A DNA stretch of 64,000 nt from Ferruginibacter sp. GTDB lineage: Bacteria > Bacteroidota > Bacteroidia > Chitinophagales > Chitinophagaceae. Location of the stretch: the NCBI GenBank assembly GCA_025362235.1, contig JANYGZ010000005.1:1-64000 (forward strand), read 5' to 3'. Below are positions 51,591 to 61,800 of the stretch, in pieces (position 1 is the stretch's first letter; each line of letters opens with the position of its first letter). A program made the translations under genes and the position numbers. The notes beneath the pieces were generated by a model. That model did no database searches. It was not told the origin of the DNA and worked only from the letters and a program-made list of their open reading frames with translations.

Positions 51591-54500
51591 ATGCAAAAAA
51601 GGATCTTGTTACCTCTATTGTTGTCATTTGTTCTGTTGGCAATTGCAAACAGTGCTTTTGCGCAACCGATATGGACCATCAATTTGCTTGATACAACAAA
51701 AAGAGCTCAAAAATTTGAAGACAGAAAACTGGTTTCTGAAAAAACAGATCAAACCAAGTTTACTGTACCCAGGCATGTTTTTCAAAATAATTTTACCCAT
51801 TACAATTTTTACTTTAATGCCAATAATAAAATAAATACAATTATTGAAATAGCCAAGGCGGCACAAAAAGATAATTTTACCAAACTGCTTAGTTATTACC
51901 CCTATAGTTTAGAAAATACAGCTTCGCAAAAAATACAGTTAGACTCCGTTATTTATAAAGCCACTGCAGGTATTTTACTACACGATTTGCGGAATGACTG
52001 GATAGATAATATGTATCTTTTGTTAGGTGAAGCTTATTATTTTGGGAAAATTTTTGATTCCGCTGCAGCTACTTTTCAATTTATTAACTACAATCTTTTT
52101 CCACGAAAAAAAGGTGAAGATGATAGCCATATCGTAGGGACCAATTATGCTTCAGCCAATGGCGCATTGAGCATTGCCAATAAAGAAAATCCTAATATCC
52201 TTCAAAAAATAGCGGCGATGCCTCCCAGCAGAAATGATGCATTAATATGGATTATCCGCACTTTAATTGAGCAGGATGAAATCTCACAGGCTGCTTCACT
52301 AATCAATACTTTACATCACGACCCGAATATGCCCAAGCGCCTTATCCCTGTTTTGGCAGATGTTAATGGTTACTGGTTTTATAAAATGGCTATTTATGAT
52401 AGTGCTGCTGCAAATTTAGAAAAGTCGTTAAGCAATTCGCTAACAAAACAAGACCAGGCAAGGTCTGAATATTTACTGGGGCAACTATATGAAAAAACTC
52501 ACCAGTATGATAAGGCGGTTGTTTCGTATAATAATGCATCAAAGCATACTACCAATCAACTGATGGATATTTATGCCCAGTTGAACATTGCAAAAATGAT
52601 GAGGGGCTTTGACTCTATCGAATTGAAAAAAAGTATTGACAACCTTGTGAAGATGGCTAAAAAAGATAAGTTTGAACCTTATCGTGATCTTATCTATTAT
52701 TCAGCTGGAGATTTGGCATTGGAAAGGCCCGATACCAATACAGCAGTATTATATTACAGCAAGAGTATACAATACAATACCTTGAATATAAATCTTTATA
52801 ATAAAGCCTATTTAAAATTAGCTGATATTGCCTACGACCGTAAACAATTTAAATTGGCGTTTGCTTATTACGACAGTTTACAAACCGGCGACACTTCACT
52901 TAATGACAGGTTAGCCGAAATACAGGCGAGAAGAAATAGCCTGTCAAAAATTGTAGAAAAAATTATCATTATTGAAAGAGAAGATAGCCTGCAAAAACTT
53001 GCTGCAATGTCACCAACAGACAGAACCGCATTTATAAACCAGCAATTGAAAAAAATGCGAAAACAACAGGGGCTGAAAGATGAAGCCAATGATGGCGGGG
53101 CGGGTCTTATAAGTTTCGATGGTAAAAAGAATGAAAACACAGATTTGTTTATGAGTAGTAATAGCAAATATTGGTATTTTGATAATGCTACGACGAAAAC
53201 AAAAGGCTTTGGTGATTTTAAAAAAAATTGGGGCAACAGAAGTAATTCAGATAACTGGAGAAGAAAAAGTGCTGTACCTCTTGCACCAAAAGAAAATGGC
53301 GTTACCGCACCCCCGGATATGAATGGCGGAGACATGGATGCAGCAGCTAAACCCGACACCAAACAAAGCCAGGGAGCAATGGTAAAGACTGATTTAAACA
53401 ATCAGCCGTCTGCCGAATTAAGCTTTGAAGGGCTATTGGCAAACGTACCATTGACACCGGAAAAATTAATAGAAAGCAATACCGCATGGTCACAAAGTTT
53501 ATTTGATCTTGCAAAATTATTTCAGAACGACCTTGAAGATTATCAACAGGCAATAGTTACCTACGATCAGTCATTACAACGCTATCCAGATTCTTTATAT
53601 GATGGTGGCATATATTTTGGTCTTTACTACTGCTACAAAAAATTAGGTAACCTGGAAAAGGCAGAATACTATAAAAACCTGATCAATACAAAATTTGTAA
53701 ACAGCCCTTCTAATAAAATATTGACCAACCCGCTTGCCGCAAAACCCGAAATGAAAAATGCAGAAGGCACCAAACGTTATGAAGGCATTTACAATTTATT
53801 TATTGAAGGTAATTTTGAAGCAGCAGTAATTGAAAAAAGAAAGGCCGATAGTTTATATGGTAACAATTACTGGAGCCCGCAATTGCTATACATTGAGGCA
53901 GTGTATTACATAAAGCAAAAGCAGGATAGCGTGGCTATTGGTGTATTGAACAATATTATCAGCCTGTACCCTAAATCGCCGCTAATGCCAAAAGGACAGC
54001 GCATGATTGATGTATTAAAAAGAAGGGCCGAAATAGAAAGCTATTTAACAAACCTGGTAATTACAAGAAAAGGAGATGATGAAATAACTACAGTGCCAAA
54101 AGAAAAACTGGTGAAGAACGATTCGAACCTGATAGTAACACCCAAACGTTTTGACAGCAGCAAAGCGGTTATGCCAATAAACATACCGGCCTTAAAAGAT
54201 ATTACAAAAAATACAGTGCCGGTAAATGCACCCGTTGCAAAAGATACTGTAAAAAAAGCTGCACCTATTTTAGTGAATGGGCCTTTTACGTTTAATACTA
54301 CAGCAACTCAAAATGTTATGATGGTTTTAGATAGAGTTGACGGTACTTACGTGAATGAATCTAAAAATGCGTTTACCCGCTATGTAGCAGAAAGTTTCAG
54401 GGGGCAAACTATTGCTGTTACAAAAGATGCGATCAGTAAAGATGTCTCCATATTGATTTTTACTTCTTTTGCCAATGCAGATGCGGCCCTGCAGTTTTTA

Positions 54501-54662
54501 AATAAAATTAAAAAGGCTGCACCGGAAGAAGTATCGTGGCTACCGGCTTCTAAATATTCATTCCTTATAATTTCTGATGAAAACCTTCATTTGTTACAAT
54601 TAAATAAACACCTACAGGAATATAAAGACCTTTTAAATAAACAATATCCTGGCAAATTTTAA
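51591..54662 (+). CDS. SprE/PorW-like type IX secretion TPR protein
   Basis: A 1023-residue exported TPR protein. The signal peptide ends SAFAQ and, unlike the characterised SprE, which is a lipoprotein, shows no lipobox cysteine. The opening NNFTHYNFYFNANNKINTIIE and KLLSYYPYSLENTASQKIQLDSVIYKATAGILLHDLRNDWIDNMYLLLGEAYYFGKIFDSAAATFQFI matches the SprE/PorW pattern, and TPR units continue across most of the length. A low-complexity, proline-rich section near 545-600 and a C-terminal region (about 905-1023) with a strand-rich FHxMMVLDRVDG-type fold follow. It probably couples the T9SS trans-envelope machine; function is by family. Confidence 0.8.
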   Translation: MQKRILLPLLLSFVLLAIANSAFAQPIWTINLLDTTKRAQKFEDRKLVSEKTDQTKFTVPRHVFQNNFTHYNFYFNANNKINTIIEIAKAAQKDNFTKLLSYYPYSLENTASQKIQLDSVIYKATAGILLHDLRNDWIDNMYLLLGEAYYFGKIFDSAAATFQFINYNLFPRKKGEDDSHIVGTNYASANGALSIANKENPNILQKIAAMPPSRNDALIWIIRTLIEQDEISQAASLINTLHHDPNMPKRLIPVLADVNGYWFYKMAIYDSAAANLEKSLSNSLTKQDQARSEYLLGQLYEKTHQYDKAVVSYNNASKHTTNQLMDIYAQLNIAKMMRGFDSIELKKSIDNLVKMAKKDKFEPYRDLIYYSAGDLALERPDTNTAVLYYSKSIQYNTLNINLYNKAYLKLADIAYDRKQFKLAFAYYDSLQTGDTSLNDRLAEIQARRNSLSKIVEKIIIIEREDSLQKLAAMSPTDRTAFINQQLKKMRKQQGLKDEANDGGAGLISFDGKKNENTDLFMSSNSKYWYFDNATTKTKGFGDFKKNWGNRSNSDNWRRKSAVPLAPKENGVTAPPDMNGGDMDAAAKPDTKQSQGAMVKTDLNNQPSAELSFEGLLANVPLTPEKLIESNTAWSQSLFDLAKLFQNDLEDYQQAIVTYDQSLQRYPDSLYDGGIYFGLYYCYKKLGNLEKAEYYKNLINTKFVNSPSNKILTNPLAAKPEMKNAEGTKRYEGIYNLFIEGNFEAAVIEKRKADSLYGNNYWSPQLLYIEAVYYIKQKQDSVAIGVLNNIISLYPKSPLMPKGQRMIDVLKRRAEIESYLTNLVITRKGDDEITTVPKEKLVKNDSNLIVTPKRFDSSKAVMPINIPALKDITKNTVPVNAPVAKDTVKKAAPILVNGPFTFNTTATQNVMMVLDRVDGTYVNESKNAFTRYVAESFRGQTIAVTKDAISKDVSILIFTSFANADAALQFLNKIKKAAPEEVSWLPASKYSFLIISDENLHLLQLNKHLQEYKDLLNKQYPGKF

Positions 54663-54730
54663 TACCGCATCTATGGCTGTTTAAAATAATTTTACAGAAT
54701 ATTACAATATCAACATTTGAAAAAATAAAA

Positions 54731-57160
54731 ATGAAAAAATCAGTAAAAATTTTATGGCGTGTTTTTTTTGGTGGTCTGTTACTACTGGTTTTGCTATTTA
54801 CTGCAGCCAATTTTGGCCTATTAGGTAAAATGCCTTCTTTAAAAGAATTAGAAAACCCCGAGGCGGATCTTGCCAGTGAAGTGTATACGGCTGATGGAAA
54901 GCTGATGGGTAAATATTATGCAGAAAACCGCAGTGAAGTAAAGTACAATGAAATTTCCCCCAATATTATTCATGCGTTGATAGCTACGGAAGACCAGTAT
55001 TTTTATGATCATTCGGGCATTGATGCCAAAGCTGTGGCAAGGGCCGTAATTAAACTCGGTACCGATGGCGGCGGCAGCCCTATTACACAGCAATTAGCCA
55101 AAAATATGCTGAGCCAGGGAAAAGGAAATATTTTAAAACGGGGTACCCAAAAAATTAAAGAATGGGTAATAGCTGTAAAGCTTGAACGCAATTTTACAAA
55201 GGAAGAAATAATTACCCTTTACCTGAACAGGGCTGCCTGGGGAAATAATTATGGAATAAGAAATGCATCAAGAATTTATTTTCAAAAAGAACCTATTGAC
55301 TTAAGTATTGAAGAATCTGCAGTTTTGGTAGGGATGTTAAAGGGGTTTATTTACGATCCTATCAGGCATCCCAGCGCATCGCTAAACAGGCGCAATACTG
55401 TAATAGAAAGGATGGTGGATTGTAAACAACATTATCTAACTGATGCAGAAGCCAATAAACTAAAAGCAAAACCCCTGATCACTAATTATAAAAAAGTGGA
55501 TGATAATGTAGGCATAGCACCTTATTTCCGTTTCGCATTGGCAGATAAAATGAAGGATTGGTGCAAGGGACATGTAAACCCAAAGACCAAAGAAAATTAT
55601 GACCTGTACAGGGATGGTTTAAAAATATATACTACCATCAATTCTACTATGCAGCAGTATGCAGAAGAGTCGGTAGTACAGCAAATGCCCATTATTCAGA
55701 AAAAATTAAACAGTTTATTAAAAGCGAGTGGAGATGGCATGTGGAAGGGCCATGAGAATGTAATAGAAGCCGCTATGAAAAGCAGCGAGCGCTGGAAAAA
55801 CATGAAGGAGGATGAGGTAAAAGAGGAGGATATAAAAAAGTCGTTTTTAGTTAAAGTAAAAATGAAAGTATTTGCGTGGAATGCCAAAAGGGAACTTGAT
55901 ACTGTTATGACACCAAGAGATTCTATCAAATACCACCGGCAATTAATGCAAACATCTTTTGTTGCCATGGATCCCCGGACAGGAGAAATAAAATGCTGGG
56001 TTGGCGGTATAGATTTTAAATGGTTCAAATACGATCATGTTACTGCCAGCAGGCAGGTTGGCAGTACCATTAAACCATTGATTTATGCTTTAGCGGTGCA
56101 GGATGCTGGCTATACCCCCTCTACCATTATTGATGGCGGCCCTGTACAATATGGTAAAGAGATGAGGACATTTAAAGGTGGCGGTGGTACATTGGCCAAT
56201 TGCCTTGCCTTTTCAAAAAATACTGCATCGGTAAGAATGACCAATCTTTTGGGAGTAGACAGGGTTATAGAATTTGCAAAAACCGTGGGTATTAGTGCAA
56301 AACTTCCTCCCTATACTTCTCTTGCACTTGGAGCGGCAGAAATACCCTTATTACAAATGTTGCAGGCATACACCATGTTTCCCAATAAAGGCTTTAATAC
56401 CGAACCAGTATTTATCAGCCGTATAGAAGATAAAGATGGTAATGTTTTAGAAGAGTTTACGCAGATAAACAGTAAGCAGGTCATCAGCGAACAGGATGCT
56501 TTTACCATGGTAAAATTAATGCAGGGTGTAGTGCAGATTGGCACCGGAAGATCTTTAAATAATTACGATATACCTGCGCAAAAAGCAGGTAAAACCGGCA
56601 CCACCAATGATAATGCCGATGGCTGGTTTATGGGTTATACACCCGAACTGCTTGCCGGCACCTGGGTGGGGTGCGATGATCCCTTTATCCGCATTTATGC
56701 TGGTACCAGTGGTGGTAACGAAATGGCCCTGCCCAAATGGGGTTATTTTATGAACAAAGTTTATGCAGACAAAAACCTGCCTTATAAAAATGTTTTAAAT
56801 TTTCAACCTCCTGCGCAAATGGCCAGTGATCCTATTTACGCCGATCAGAATTTTAAGGATATTATTAATAGTGGTGACAGCAGCAATTATTCAGAAGACC
56901 AGGGAAATGGTGCTGCAGGCGATTTTATTGTTGACCCGGCAACTGACAATCATGCTGCTAAGGTACCTGTAGAAAGTGAGTTTGATAATTCTAAAAAAGA
57001 TACCAGTTCAAAAATGAAAGGTAAAACAGATCCATCTACATTACCCAAACAAACAGACCCCAAAGCGCTAATGCCTGCACCAATAAAACCAGCTGATGAC
57101 AAAAATAAAAAGCCAGTAACCCCGGATAAATCAAAGACACAAAAAAGTAATGATTATTAA
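54731..57160 (+). CDS. Class A penicillin-binding protein (PBP1A-like)
   Basis: An 809-residue bifunctional peptidoglycan synthase. An N-terminal membrane anchor (residues about 11-30) precedes the transglycosylase domain (ATEDQYFYDHSGIDAKAVARA, SPITQQLAKNM) and the transpeptidase with SxxK in GSTIKPLIYA, SKN in AFSKNTAS and KTGTT. The C-terminal tail after about 720 is low-complexity and charged (KVPVESEFDNSKKDTSSKMKGK, proline/lysine-rich). It lies 69 bp after the SprE-like gene on the same strand, and the pair probably forms one transcript. It builds cell wall in the periplasm. Confidence 0.93.
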   Translation: MKKSVKILWRVFFGGLLLLVLLFTAANFGLLGKMPSLKELENPEADLASEVYTADGKLMGKYYAENRSEVKYNEISPNIIHALIATEDQYFYDHSGIDAKAVARAVIKLGTDGGGSPITQQLAKNMLSQGKGNILKRGTQKIKEWVIAVKLERNFTKEEIITLYLNRAAWGNNYGIRNASRIYFQKEPIDLSIEESAVLVGMLKGFIYDPIRHPSASLNRRNTVIERMVDCKQHYLTDAEANKLKAKPLITNYKKVDDNVGIAPYFRFALADKMKDWCKGHVNPKTKENYDLYRDGLKIYTTINSTMQQYAEESVVQQMPIIQKKLNSLLKASGDGMWKGHENVIEAAMKSSERWKNMKEDEVKEEDIKKSFLVKVKMKVFAWNAKRELDTVMTPRDSIKYHRQLMQTSFVAMDPRTGEIKCWVGGIDFKWFKYDHVTASRQVGSTIKPLIYALAVQDAGYTPSTIIDGGPVQYGKEMRTFKGGGGTLANCLAFSKNTASVRMTNLLGVDRVIEFAKTVGISAKLPPYTSLALGAAEIPLLQMLQAYTMFPNKGFNTEPVFISRIEDKDGNVLEEFTQINSKQVISEQDAFTMVKLMQGVVQIGTGRSLNNYDIPAQKAGKTGTTNDNADGWFMGYTPELLAGTWVGCDDPFIRIYAGTSGGNEMALPKWGYFMNKVYADKNLPYKNVLNFQPPAQMASDPIYADQNFKDIINSGDSSNYSEDQGNGAAGDFIVDPATDNHAAKVPVESEFDNSKKDTSSKMKGKTDPSTLPKQTDPKALMPAPIKPADDKNKKPVTPDKSKTQKSNDY

Positions 57161-57226
57161 AAAGGGTTTACTTCTGTGGTAGGTGGTGACAGACCACAGA
57201 TACAGAAATGAAGAAAACAATAAAAG

Positions 57227-57898
57227 ATGAAGAAAAAGCCTATTGTAATTATTATTTTACTTCTTTTTGTTTGCTTGGCATATTGTTATCTTAAATATGT
57301 CTATGGATGGATGGAATTCCGTAAGAATACAGATACGCCTAAAGAGTTTTTGAGCCACACACTAATCAAAAAAGAAAGTTATTTAAAAGATAGCACCGAT
57401 GTTTTAAGACGACTTAAATATATGTTGCATAATCATGAACAATCATTTTACCTTAAAGATTACTTTGACTCTACTCAGCTAAATATCGATAGCATTCTTT
57501 ACAGCCCTGATTTTAATAAATTGGCTGTATTTGTTATAACAAAAAATCCGACATACAGACAGTTAATGCCTGACAAGAAATATGATTGGTATTATGATGG
57601 CTATTGTTATTTAGGCTTAAGAGAAAAGGACACGATTGATTTAACTTCAATAACTGGTGGCTACCGAAATTCTTATGATAAAGAAGATTTGGCAAGTTCA
57701 CTAAGAGAATACTATTTTAGATTTTTTGCTGCAATTAATGACACAAGTGAAGTGTCCAGATATAAGTACAATTTAGATGACACTCGTTTTTGGAGCGGTC
57801 CTATATGGAAAGAAATAGATGATGAAAAGCTAAAGAAGCAAGAGTTTGAGGAGGAGAAAAAAAACCATCCGGAGAATGTCTATGAACCTAAGCAATGA
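57227..57898 (+). CDS. Membrane-anchored protein of unknown function
   Basis: A 223-residue protein with an N-terminal membrane helix (IVIIILLLFVCLAYCYLKYV) and a charged, tyrosine-rich periplasmic part (LPDKKYDWYYDGYCYLGLREKDTIDL) ending in a lysine/glutamate-rich tail (EIDDEKLKKQEFEEEKKNHPE). I recognise no family. A hairpin TCTGTGGT / ACCACAGA (57173-57200) lies in the gap before it. It is a lone gene between the PBP and the toxin-antitoxin pair. Confidence 0.65.
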   Translation: MKKKPIVIIILLLFVCLAYCYLKYVYGWMEFRKNTDTPKEFLSHTLIKKESYLKDSTDVLRRLKYMLHNHEQSFYLKDYFDSTQLNIDSILYSPDFNKLAVFVITKNPTYRQLMPDKKYDWYYDGYCYLGLREKDTIDLTSITGGYRNSYDKEDLASSLREYYFRFFAAINDTSEVSRYKYNLDDTRFWSGPIWKEIDDEKLKKQEFEEEKKNHPENVYEPKQ

Positions 57899-57986
57899 TA
57901 GCAGATATTCCCCCATAGGCGCAGGAAAGGAGGGGCGGGCAATAAGCGGTGGTTTCCTGTGCCGGGAAGTTACGGTGATGCCACTT

Positions 57987-58008
57987 GGTAGCGTCATAAA
58001 ATCAACCA
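57987..58008 (+). repeat. 22-bp near-repeat, left copy (flanks toxin-antitoxin pair)
   Basis: Begins GGTAGCGTCATAAAATCA and ends ACCA. Twenty of 22 positions agree with the copy at 58796-58817. The TA pair at 58076-58617 lies between them. Confidence 0.75.
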
Positions 58009-58075
58009 ATCTATCGAAAACATCATCGGATTGGATAAAATAAAAAAAGTAAATTTGTTATAAATACAGATAATT

Positions 58076-58321
58076 ATGACAACAGCAGCCATCAGGCAAA
58101 AATTAGCAAATTATATGCAGGTAGCAGACGACAAAAAAATAAAAGCTGTGTATGCGCTTTTGGAAGATGATATTGAACAGGAAGAGTTGCAATACACAGA
58201 TGAATTTAAAGCTGAGCTTGACAAGCGATATGCTTATTATAAAAATGGAGGCAAGATGATAAGTGCAATGGAGGCAAATAAGCAAATTAAAAAAGTATTA
58301 CAATCAGGCAAACGTAAATGA
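58076..58321 (+). CDS. RelB/Phd-like antitoxin of a type II TA system
   Basis: An 81-residue helical protein (AAIRQKLANYMQVADDKKIKAVYALLEDDIEQEELQYTDEFKAELDKRYAYYKNGGKMISAMEANKQIKKVLQ). The pattern of a short addiction-module component, with an acidic middle and basic end, fits antitoxins that pair with ParE/RelE toxins. The stop overlaps the toxin start (ATGA, 4 bp), indicating tight coupling. DNA-binding is likely but no fold signature is decisive. Confidence 0.78.
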   Translation: MTTAAIRQKLANYMQVADDKKIKAVYALLEDDIEQEELQYTDEFKAELDKRYAYYKNGGKMISAMEANKQIKKVLQSGKRK

Positions 58322-58617
58322 GTTACAAATATATTTACGACCCTATTGCATTAACTGAGTATAAAGATGCTGTTAGCTGGTACAATGCCAGAAGCGAAAA
58401 AGCAGCGGAAAATTTTGTGATTGAAGTGACAAAAAAAATAGAACAAATATGCAGTCACCCTTTGCGTTGCCGAAATGAGTATAAATATTTTAAAGAAATC
58501 TCGGTAAAAAAATATCCTTACTCTATTGTATATTTTGTTGATGAAAATACCAAAACTATTGTAATTACATCTGTATATCATCACAAAAGAAATCCTACGA
58601 ATAAATACGAAAAGTAA
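58318..58617 (+). CDS. RelE/ParE-superfamily toxin
   Basis: A 99-residue protein with the ParE/RelE fold pattern: YIYDPIALTEYKDAVSWYNARSEKAAENFVIEVTKKIEQICSHPLRCRNEYKYFKEISVKKYPYSIVYFVDENTKTIVITSVYHHKRNP. The conserved ending IxVxxVxHxxRxP is typical of ParE toxins. Co-expressed with the upstream antitoxin. Target (gyrase or mRNA) cannot be told. Confidence 0.85.
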   Translation: MSYKYIYDPIALTEYKDAVSWYNARSEKAAENFVIEVTKKIEQICSHPLRCRNEYKYFKEISVKKYPYSIVYFVDENTKTIVITSVYHHKRNPTNKYEK

Positions 58618-58699
58618 AAGCCTCATTAATAGTTTGACCCCCAGGCAGTATAAGCTTATGACTACATTTTAAAATTTGTTTGGCAAGTTGATTTATTTC

Positions 58700-58790
58700 C
58701 AGCGCAATTTTTTTTCCACAGAATTACACGAATTTTTCCCCCTCTGTGAAACTTTGTGCAAACCTCTGTGTCACTCTGTGGTTTCTGCTG
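58700..58790. repeat. CACAGAG-type dispersed repeat
   Basis: A stretch with alternating CTCTGTG and CACAGA elements: CACAGAATTACACGAATTTTT, CTCTGTGAAACTTTGTGCAA, CCTCTGTGTCACTCTGTGG. Sequences of this type occur scattered in Bacteroidota and Chlorobi intergenic regions. It fills the gap between the toxin gene and the right 22-bp copy. Confidence 0.6.
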
Positions 58791-58795
58791 CTGTA

Positions 58796-58817
58796 GGTAG
58801 CGTCATAATATTAACCA
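58796..58817 (+). repeat. 22-bp near-repeat, right copy
   Basis: Begins GGTAGCGTCATAATATTA and ends ACCA, differing from the left copy (57987-58008) at two positions. It ends 1 bp before the last base of the PorU2 stop codon. Confidence 0.75.
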
Positions 58818-61800
58818 CTATCTCATCAGGTACATTTTACCATATCCCTTATTAAAATATTTATCGGTATTATCGCTCTCCGATTTGTATTTATCCAACG
58901 ACTTGCCATTTAAATTGGTTATTACCCTGTACAGGTAAACGCCATTTGCCAGCTTTTGCCCGTATGCATCGGTACCGTCCCATTTAAAATCTGTTATATT
59001 ACGGCCCACATGTATTGAGCCCAGTTCATTCTTGGTTATTTCCCTCACAACTTTACCTGTGATCGTTAATATTTGTATACGTATATTCTGAGGCACCTGG
59101 CTTCCGGTAATGGTAAATACAAATGCGGTAGACGTGGTAAACGGATTGGGATAATTAAGCAAATTACTGATCATGGGTTTGTTAATAACGCTAAAGCTTA
59201 CACGATATTCAAGCTTGCCTGCTTTATTACCCGCCACATCTTTACCTGAAACAATAAACTGGTAATCGCCATCTTCCGGAAAATAAGGAAGAAAGTCTAT
59301 TGATGCAGTATTTTCACCACTGCCTAAATTGGCAGGGTTAAACCTTACTGAATCGCCAAAGAAATAATTGTGCAATACTCCATCGGGATACTGTACCTGT
59401 ATCCTCAATAAGGACGTATCGCTTAATGCCATAAAATGGCTTTCGTCTTTGAGCTTTACTAATATATGAGGTTTGGAAGCTATAATATCCCTGTTTAAAA
59501 TATGCACGCCATCAAAAGTTACATCCAGCAAAGGGTTAAACTTATCTTCCTTTACATAAAAATCTTTGAAGATAAAATTGTTGTACAAATATTGCTCCGG
59601 CTGATCATTATCCGGGTTAACCATAACATACAATGTATTTTTACCTGGATAGCCTTTTGTATCAATACTATAATTTACAACCAGTGTATCGCCAGCCAGT
59701 AATGCTTTCTTTTTAGGAAGAATAATTGTGTGAGGTACATTGTTGCGGTCTGTAATAATAACTTTTACTTTCAGGCTGTCAAAGGCAGCAGCACTTATAT
59801 TTTTAAACGCTAATGCAAAATCAATGGATGTGCCCTGATCGACCGAATCTTTCATGGTATACAAAATATTGGGTGCCACTGCACCTTCAGGAACATAATC
59901 AGCATTTATTCTCCAATACCTTAATTGGTTAGGAGTAGCAAAGGTCTGATCGCTGTTATTCATTTTTAATTTTACATACGGATAAGTAGCTGCATTTATA
60001 AATGCAAGTGAAGTATCTGTAGCAGGCGATACTGTTGTCAACAATGTTTCTGAGCCATTGAGCCCTACGCCAACTACCTGGATGTTTACAGAATCTTTTG
60101 TTACAGGGTCGCTGCTGGTACCATTCCAATGCAAAGATTTCCAGCTGCGTGCTGGGCCAAATGCAGGCGATTCAATAATTCCTGAAAAATACGTAGTAGG
60201 TAATAAATAAGAGAAGTTTATATATTTATCTTCGGATGTACCCATTACTTGCTGTGGGGTAAAGGAGACGTTATTCTTTCTATAAAAATATACAAAAGGC
60301 AGGTTATGGGTAAAGCTATCTATCGTTGAAAATCCGATTGATTTTAATTTATGATATAATGAATTTCCTGCGCCAAGGGTAGCCTGGTCTGCCTGCCACT
60401 GGCTTATAAATGAAGTATTTACGGTATATCCTAAATTAGTAATTGATACATACATCCCATCAGGAATACTGTCGAGAAAATCCATAGCCCTTTTTCGATA
60501 TTTAATATCATCATAAGGAAATTCGAAAAATTTTCTTGTTGTTGCGTCGCACATTGTCCAGCTTCCAAAACGCCCGGTAATTTCTCCAGTAGCAGGATTG
60601 GTAACATTATAGTTTTTCCATGGTTGCAGCGACGCACTGTCATATACTATAATTTGGAGAACATTATATTTGCAACCGTAGTATTCTAATTGACTAAAAT
60701 CGAGATTTACATTTATTCTGTCCCAGTTAAAATATGGATACAGCCCCGTTCTTATAACTAAATTTCGAGGTAAAGTTTTAAAACGAAATACCCTGTCATT
60801 ATCAAGGCTGATGGTACTGCTATAAGTACTTTTAGTATGCTGAAAATAATGTGACTGATTAAATCCTGTACCTCCATTTGGCAGGTAAACAAAAGAGAAG
60901 GAATTCCATATTTGCTGCCCGCCATTTAATGGTACCATGGATGTTCTCCAATAATAAACTGTACTGTCTGTAAATATTATATCGGTTGGTTTAAATTCTA
61001 TTATTCCACCTGGACCATTGCCGCTATACTGTTTTTTAAAAGGTGAGTTAAACAATTCTGTAGTATCAATTTCCATCTGGTATTGCCGTTGGCCACCTAA
61101 TGCATTTGCTGTAGATGCGCTAAAAACAATTTTCTGGTTATTTACAATAGAATAATTATAGGGTGATACAGGACGGATCTCATCTTCAAGAATATAAAAT
61201 TCTTTTGTTAAAGTATTATTTGTTTCTGACAGTTCCTGAACGGTGTTATCTACGTCTAACGTAACAATTATTTTATTTAATCCTTTATCGGTAGTTGGGT
61301 TTATCGGCACAACAAAACTTAATGAATCTGCATTTTTGATAACTGCAATTAATTGATTGTATAAAACAACTGAAACATCATTTGGCAATTTTCTTATAAC
61401 AGAAACCCTTATAGAATCTTTGATCACTTTGCCGATATTCATCATTTTAACATTCAGCGTAAAACTGTTATCTGCAACAGAAATTATGGTAGGGCTAATT
61501 TTAACCAACTGGTCTTCTACAACAAAATCGGGCAATGCAAAGGCGTTTATTCTTATGGCCGGGTCTCCATGAAGATTAAGTTCCTCAAGGTGGATCCTGG
61601 TATAAAAATCGAGCGTTTGTGGGTTACTGCCTAAAACCTGTAAAGTTTTCTTAAGCTGGTTTCCAATGGTATTTCCATACAGGTCAAGTGAAAGGGCACT
61701 ATACAATTGTGTATTAAAGAAATTTAAAAAAGGAGGGATACCCAGGTGGGTACTTGCTATAAATCCAATACTTCCCCTTTGATCTGCCAACACATATTTT

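Noticed and set aside
52868-53401. Open frame of 177 codons on the minus strand
   Set aside because: Antisense shadow inside the SprE/PorW-like gene; serine/phenylalanine-rich and without a recognisable motif.
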